From Paenibacillus kribbensis (GTDB lineage: Bacteria; Bacillota; Bacilli; Paenibacillales; Paenibacillaceae): a DNA stretch of 64,000 bases. The notes under the pieces were generated by a model. It did no database searches, was not told the origin of the DNA, and was given only the letters and a program-made list of their open reading frames with translations. Each line of letters opens with the position of its first letter. Within the stretch, counting starts at the first letter, position 1. The position numbers were made by a program, and so were the translations under genes. This document shows positions 62,905-64,000 of the stretch, piece after piece. The stretch is from assembly GCF_002240415.1 (NCBI RefSeq), contig NZ_CP020028.1, positions 4,117,501-4,181,500 on the forward strand, read 5' to 3'.

Positions 62905-64000
62905 CTATTTACGAATGAATTGGGTGATCTGATCGTTTTCCTCCAGCTTGATATTCGGGTCATAGTCCGCCACGATTAGAACATCCATATGACGCGCTTG
63001 ACGGAGAATTCTCGGGACGACCGCAAACTTTCCCCAACGTTTATTTCGGGGCGATTGCCCCACGATTAACTGCGTACCCGTATATCCTTCCACCGGAGAA
63101 ATCAAAATGTCGGCAATCTCCCGCTGGCTGGAAACAAAGCGAATTTCAAAGGTTCCTCCCAATCGGTGGGTCAACATTTTTAACTGTTCCAGACGAGGGC
63201 TCAGCCTCTCGGGCATACGCTCACCAACATGAACGTAAGTCACAATCCACACGGCCTTCAGACGAAAAGAAATACGAAAACCACGGCGAATCAGCCTTTC
63301 AGCATTTTCGCTTAGCGTGACGCCTACGAAGATCACTTCCTTCCTGCGCCACGGTCCCCGAAGCGATCCATGACGATCCCACGATTCCAGCCGCTCATCC
63401 ACATCATCTGCCAATTCCCGCAGAGCCAGCTCACGCAGCGCAATCAGATTACCTAATTTAAAAAAGTGGCTAAGCGCCTGTTCCACCTTGGCAGGATCGT
63501 ATATTTTGCCATCACGCATACGCTGCTGCAACGATTTGGGGGCCACATCCACAAGCTGTACCTCATCGGCCAGACGCATCATATGATCGGGAACAGTCTC
63601 TCTCACCCGAATGCCGGTAATTTGTTCTACCGCGTCATTCAAGCTCTCCAGGTGCTGTACATTCATTGTGGATATGACAGAGATACCTTGATCCAAAATA
63701 GTCAGTACATCCTCATAGCGCTTGGATCTCTGACTGCCGGGAACGTTGGTATGCGCCAGCTCGTCGATCAACACTACCTCAGGATTGCGTCTGAGAATGG
63801 ATTCGGTATCCATTTCTTCCAAATGTACACCATGACGCTCAATGGGCTGACGGGAAATCATATCCAGAGAGCCCACTTGTGCCAAAGTTTCCGCTCTTCC
63901 ATGCGTCTCCAGCAAGCCGATCACAACATCAATTCCGCTCTCCAGCAAATCATTGCCCTCTCTCAGCATCGTGTATGTTTTGCCGACCCCTGGTGCAGCG
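62905..64000 (-). CDS. KdpD-type sensor domain without histidine kinase, 5' end cut
   Basis: The frame is open to the right edge and includes a P-loop there (AAPGVGKTYTMLREG), so the N-terminus lies beyond the window. About 364 residues are visible: the KdpD N-terminal domain (VVIGLLETHGR, ELAHTNVPGS, STMNVQHLESLNDAVEQITG) and a universal-stress-protein-like domain (about 210-350 of the visible part, ending with a VVPRILRQARHMDVLIV-type segment). The gene stops there; no membrane helices or kinase domain follow. Such KdpD stubs occur in several bacteria next to kdp genes and may bind c-di-AMP or respond to potassium; here the neighbour is unseen. Confidence 0.9.
   Translation of the reverse strand, partial: AAPGVGKTYTMLREGNDLLESGIDVVIGLLETHGRAETLAQVGSLDMISRQPIERHGVHLEEMDTESILRRNPEVVLIDELAHTNVPGSQRSKRYEDVLTILDQGISVISTMNVQHLESLNDAVEQITGIRVRETVPDHMMRLADEVQLVDVAPKSLQQRMRDGKIYDPAKVEQALSHFFKLGNLIALRELALRELADDVDERLESWDRHGSLRGPWRRKEVIFVGVTLSENAERLIRRGFRISFRLKAVWIVTYVHVGERMPERLSPRLEQLKMLTHRLGGTFEIRFVSSQREIADILISPVEGYTGTQLIVGQSPRNKRWGKFAVVPRILRQARHMDVLIVADYDPNIKLEENDQITQFIRK

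Noticed and set aside
1..64000. CRISPR arrays, tRNA or rRNA genes, insertion sequences
   Set aside because: No regularly spaced direct repeats, cloverleaf-like stretches or transposase-like proteins were seen in this window on reading both strands.

Overview
The window looks like chromosome from a Paenibacillus of the P. polymyxa type (a spore-forming, monoderm Firmicute). The reasons are strong GGAGG-type ribosome binding sites with frequent TTG/GTG starts, LicT-type antitermination with ribonucleic antiterminator (RAT) sites, a CcpA-type cre site, S-layer homology (SLH) domains, a Firmicute-style Tad pilus operon and a moderate GC content. This assignment is inferred from gene content, not from a database match.

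Layout. (1) 1-10,968, all minus strand: a phage-tail-like gene cluster that runs off the left edge. In transcription order it has a tube-like protein, a tail assembly chaperone with a -1 frameshift extension, a very short tape-measure-like protein, two tail proteins ending in SLH domains, a 1163-aa hub fused to an M23 peptidase and a 3D domain, and three or more distal proteins. No head, portal, terminase or sheath gene lies between the cluster and the housekeeping gene upstream. (2) 11,000-20,171: a queuosine-precursor transporter under a preQ1 riboswitch, the cystine transporter tcyP, a beta-glucoside PTS (bglP) with its antiterminator licT, each behind a RAT/terminator leader, an EIIC-only PTS gene, and a chemotaxis receptor. 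(3) 20,200-30,700: a late cobalamin pathway. Three genes (cobD, cbiB, cobC) are followed by a promoter, a cobalamin riboswitch and a terminator that precede seven tightly packed genes (btuF, btuC, btuD, cobT, cobU, cobS, cbiP). (4) 30,800-48,000: mostly single housekeeping genes: lplJ, a HAD phosphatase, an EamA exporter divergent from a MocR regulator, an MBL hydrolase, an orphan cysA, a TetR/YigZ pair, pgi, a beta-hydroxyacid dehydrogenase, ppnP, tkt, nfo-purU and a TIGR01777 epimerase. (5) 48,000-51,700: an AT-richer accessory block with a WXG100-type polymorphic toxin and probable immunity gene, and a nitroreductase divergent from a TetR regulator with repeated operator-like sequences. (6) 51,768-62,551: a complete monoderm Tad/Flp pilus operon (tadZ, tadA, tadB, tadC, flp, two TadE-like pseudopilins, a large DUF5702-like protein, the prepilin peptidase and an FHA protein), whose leader carries a strong intrinsic terminator between its promoter and first gene. 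(7) 62,600-64,000: a His/Lys-rich small protein and a KdpD-type sensor stub without a kinase domain, cut by the right edge.

The observations most worth following are the headless tail-like cluster with SLH domains and a slippery A AAA AAG site, the attenuator-like leader of the Tad operon, the WXG100 toxin with an HExxH motif, and several small or remnant genes: a 39-aa ORF coupled to a TetR gene, an EIIC gene keeping only the first residues of EIIB, and the His-rich peptide.
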